The position numbers were made by a program, and so were the translations under genes. This document shows, piece by piece, positions 45,480-46,894 of a stretch of DNA of 46,894 nucleotides. Origin of the DNA: Ectothiorhodospira magna (GTDB lineage: Bacteria; Pseudomonadota; Gammaproteobacteria; Ectothiorhodospirales; Ectothiorhodospiraceae); NCBI RefSeq assembly GCF_900110965.1, contig NZ_FOFO01000025.1:1-46894 (forward strand), given 5' to 3'. A model generated the notes under the pieces. It was not told the origin of the DNA and made no database searches. It saw nothing but the letters and a program-made list of their open reading frames with translations. The first letter of the stretch is position 1. Each line of letters opens with the position of its first letter.

Positions 45480-46307
45480 ATGGATGAGGGACTGCGGCGT
45501 CGTTATCTTGAGGTCATGGGCATCCAGCAATGGGTGCCCAGGGACGACACTCCGACCCTGACAGCGGGCGTATCCCATCATGATGAGGCGCCCGCTGTCA
45601 GGGCGTCTGCGGTCATGGAACCCGATGTCCCGTCGATGGCGCCGGCCCAGGAGGACCGTCCGGCAACGACGTTGCCGGCGCCGAAAACCAGCAGCCCCGT
45701 AGAAACGGTACCCGACTGGGAAACCCTGTCACATCAAGTTGAGACCTGCACCCGCTGCGCGGAACTGGCGTCAAGTCGCACCCGGACCGTGTTCGGGGTC
45801 GGTGACCGCCAGGCCCCCTGGCTGTTCATTGGTGAAGCCCCTGGGGCGGAGGAAGACCGGCGCGGAGAGCCTTTTGTGGGACGGGCAGGCAAGCTGCTGG
45901 ACAACATGCTAGCCGCCCTGGGCCTGGCCCGGGGGGAGGGGGTCTACATTGCCAATATCCTCAAGTGTCGCCCGCCTGACAATCGTGATCCCAAACCGGA
46001 GGAAGCGGGCGCCTGCCGGGATTTTTTAGACCAGCAGATTGCCCTGATCCAGCCCCGGATCATCGTGGCCCTGGGGCGGGTGGCGGCCCAGAATCTACTG
46101 GCGACCAAGACCCCTCTGGGTGCCCTGCGGGGCCATCTTCTGGAATACCGGACCATCCCTCTGGTGGTCACCTACCATCCGGCCTACCTGCTGCGCAAGC
46201 CTTTGGATAAGCGCAAGGCATGGGATGATCTATGTCTGGCCCGGCAGGTCATGCGCTGCGTGCCGCCATCTGGAAGCCCTACTACCGCTGCTCGGATAGT
46301 TACATGA
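45480..46307 (+). CDS. uracil-DNA glycosylase, family 4 (iron-sulfur)
   Basis: The product should remove uracil from DNA in base-excision repair. After a variable, Pro/Ala-rich first ~80 residues the core is that of family 4 UDGs: [22 protein letters not shown] with two of the cluster cysteines, [54 protein letters not shown] with the other two, and [23 protein letters not shown] with the catalytic-loop histidine. The variable N-terminus ([22 protein letters not shown]) is common in this family in gammaproteobacteria. The stop overlaps the next open frame (ATGA at 46304). Confidence 0.92.
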   Translation: MDEGLRRRYLEVMGIQQWVPRDDTPTLTAGVSHHDEAPAVRASAVMEPDVPSMAPAQEDRPATTLPAPKTSSPVETVPDWETLSHQVETCTRCAELASSRTRTVFGVGDRQAPWLFIGEAPGAEEDRRGEPFVGRAGKLLDNMLAALGLARGEGVYIANILKCRPPDNRDPKPEEAGACRDFLDQQIALIQPRIIVALGRVAAQNLLATKTPLGALRGHLLEYRTIPLVVTYHPAYLLRKPLDKRKAWDDLCLARQVMRCVPPSGSPTTAARIVT

Positions 46308-46394
46308 TGAGGATGAGTAGTACCGCTTCACAACAGAAATTCGGCTTCAAATTTGGCCGCAATGGCGCCCATTCCGCACGCACCATGATGCTGG
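46304..46394 (+). pseudogene. 5' fragment of an unidentified gene cut by the IS element
   Basis: Within the stop codon of the glycosylase gene an ATG opens a frame reading [18 protein letters not shown], then RNGAHSARTMML, before it runs into the end of the insertion element at about 46394 and stops at 46412. The first ~30 codons look like real coding sequence (coupled start, non-random residues). I cannot name the family. The rest of the gene should lie beyond the element, outside the window. If so, the insertion has inactivated a gene that was translated together with the glycosylase. Confidence 0.5.
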
Positions 46395-46448
46395 GTGACT
46401 GCTCCCCGCCCTAAGCGCTGACGCGCCACGGGCGAGGCTTCCCACTTC
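46395..46448 (-). ncRNA. putative omega RNA (TnpB guide RNA scaffold), 3' part
   Basis: Just after the tnpB stop, on the minus strand, CCTCGCCC and GGGCGGGG form an 8-bp stem (one wobble) enclosing a second short stem (GCGC...GCGC). TnpB proteins use an RNA from exactly this place, overlapping the 3' end of the gene and the element's end, as guide scaffold. The guide would begin at about 46394 and run into the flanking host sequence. Confidence 0.5.
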
Positions 46449-46894
46449 TCAGGCAGCAGCCGGCGATGTGCCGGACTTACGCAAGCCTCCATGGGCAGAG
46501 ACGGACAGCCCTTCCGCCTTCAGCTTTACTATGCCTTGATGCTTGATGTTCAGCGCCGCGTTGATATCCCGGTCATGCTGTGTGTGGCAGGCCGGGCATT
46601 CCCACGACCGGACGTTCAACGGCATGGCGTCCCTCTTGTGCTGGCAGACATGGCAGGTTTTGGAGCTGGCAAACCACGGATCGATCTTGACCAGATGCTT
46701 GCCCTGCTCCTTGGCCTTGTAGTCCAGCTTGGTGGTCAAGGCATACCAGGACGCATCGCCGATGTGCTTGGCGAGTCTGGCGTTTTTCATCATATTTTTG
46801 ACCTTCAGCGTCTCGACGATCACCGCTTGGTTGTCGTCAACGATCTGTCGAGAGAGCTTGTGCTGGAAGTCGTGGCGGGCATTGGCGACCCGCT
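46449..46894 (-). CDS. tnpB: TnpB-type RNA-guided nuclease, C-terminal part
   Basis: The last ~148 codons are in the window; the start lies beyond 46894. Read from the edge: RVANARHDFQHKLSRQIVDDNQAVIVETLKV with the RuvC-II catalytic glutamate in VIVETL, then NMMKNARLAKHIGDASW, WFASSKTCHVCQHK and WECPACHTQHDRDINAALNI. The two CxxC pairs form the zinc finger and the DRD has the RuvC-III aspartate, so the visible catalytic parts are intact. TnpB is an RNA-guided DNA endonuclease that helps IS200/IS605 elements persist, and the ancestor of Cas12. The tail after KHQGIVKLKAEG is short and ordinary. Confidence 0.93.
   Translation of the reverse strand, partial: RVANARHDFQHKLSRQIVDDNQAVIVETLKVKNMMKNARLAKHIGDASWYALTTKLDYKAKEQGKHLVKIDPWFASSKTCHVCQHKRDAMPLNVRSWECPACHTQHDRDINAALNIKHQGIVKLKAEGLSVSAHGGLRKSGTSPAAA

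Larger units (their letters stand above)
46395..46894 (-). mobile_element. IS200/IS605-type element, right end and tnpB part
   Basis: From GTGAC at 46395-46399 onward the sequence is that of the tnpB-side end of an IS200/IS605-family element: a GC-rich hairpin after the tnpB stop, then the tnpB gene on the minus strand, running off the window edge. The other end and any tnpA gene are not visible. The boundary is judged from the typical GGGGAG...GTCAC-type end and the sudden loss of the host reading frame. Confidence 0.75.

Noticed and set aside
46232-46303. Extending the broken gene upstream to 46232
   Set aside because: That part is out of frame with, and wholly inside, the glycosylase gene; the overlap start ATGA at 46304 is the natural one.

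Overview
The window is a chromosomal segment of a GC-rich gammaproteobacterium. The gene order rnr-rlmB-rpsF-rpsR-DUF2232-rplI-dnaB-alr, the lpxH/ppi/cysS/folD cluster, a CRP-type regulator and a type IV pilin all fit that class. A sucrose-phosphate synthase gene beside a GH100 invertase, plus an Asp/Ser-rich S6 tail, suggest a halophilic or haloalkaliphilic member, perhaps Ectothiorhodospiraceae. That placement is inference from gene content; no full marker gene is present (only the 3' end of a 5S rRNA).

Layout. 1-115: end of an rRNA operon and its terminator. 214-5468: glutathionyl-hydroquinone reductase, then an RND efflux adaptor and pump without an outer-membrane partner. 5488-5886: msrB, reverse strand. 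6139-10792: an EAL phosphodiesterase followed tightly by a GH100 invertase and a sucrose-phosphate synthase with a fused HAD phosphatase domain. 10793-17240: a visibly AT-rich island with a CsgG-like/peptidoglycan-binding lipoprotein, a nested hairpin that may act as an attenuator, and four overlapping genes for exported or membrane proteins that I cannot assign. 17247-28206: housekeeping genes (COG0523 GTPase, pepN, recQ, crp, an osmC-like gene, a DUF6447-type small protein, ugd, a DAHP synthase, a TSUP transporter). 28278-29742: a pilin locus with a BrnT remnant, a sigma-54-type pilA promoter, and a divergent HTH-Sel1 gene broken at a run of 13 G. 29856-38477: tRNA-Leu(CAG), RNase R, RlmB, the S6/S18/L9 operon, dnaB carrying a 182-residue mini-intein, and alr. 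38533-46307: metZ, lpxH, a periplasmic cyclophilin, cysS, folD, leuA and a family 4 uracil-DNA glycosylase. 46304-46894: the first ~30 codons of a gene cut by a TnpB-encoding IS200/IS605-type element that runs off the window.

Most notable: (1) the AT-rich five-gene island, with a possible degenerate GDPD-like domain and two divergent paralogues; (2) a structured repeat with the arm GGGTTTCTCGCG lying directly before the start codons of crp, the osmC-like gene and the DAHP synthase gene, and replacing a normal Shine-Dalgarno in two of them; (3) the poly-G tract in the HTH-Sel1 gene, where loss of one G restores the frame; (4) the endonuclease-free DnaB intein. Start codons were chosen by Shine-Dalgarno spacing and family length and are marked where uncertain. 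All family assignments come from reading motifs by eye, without database searches.
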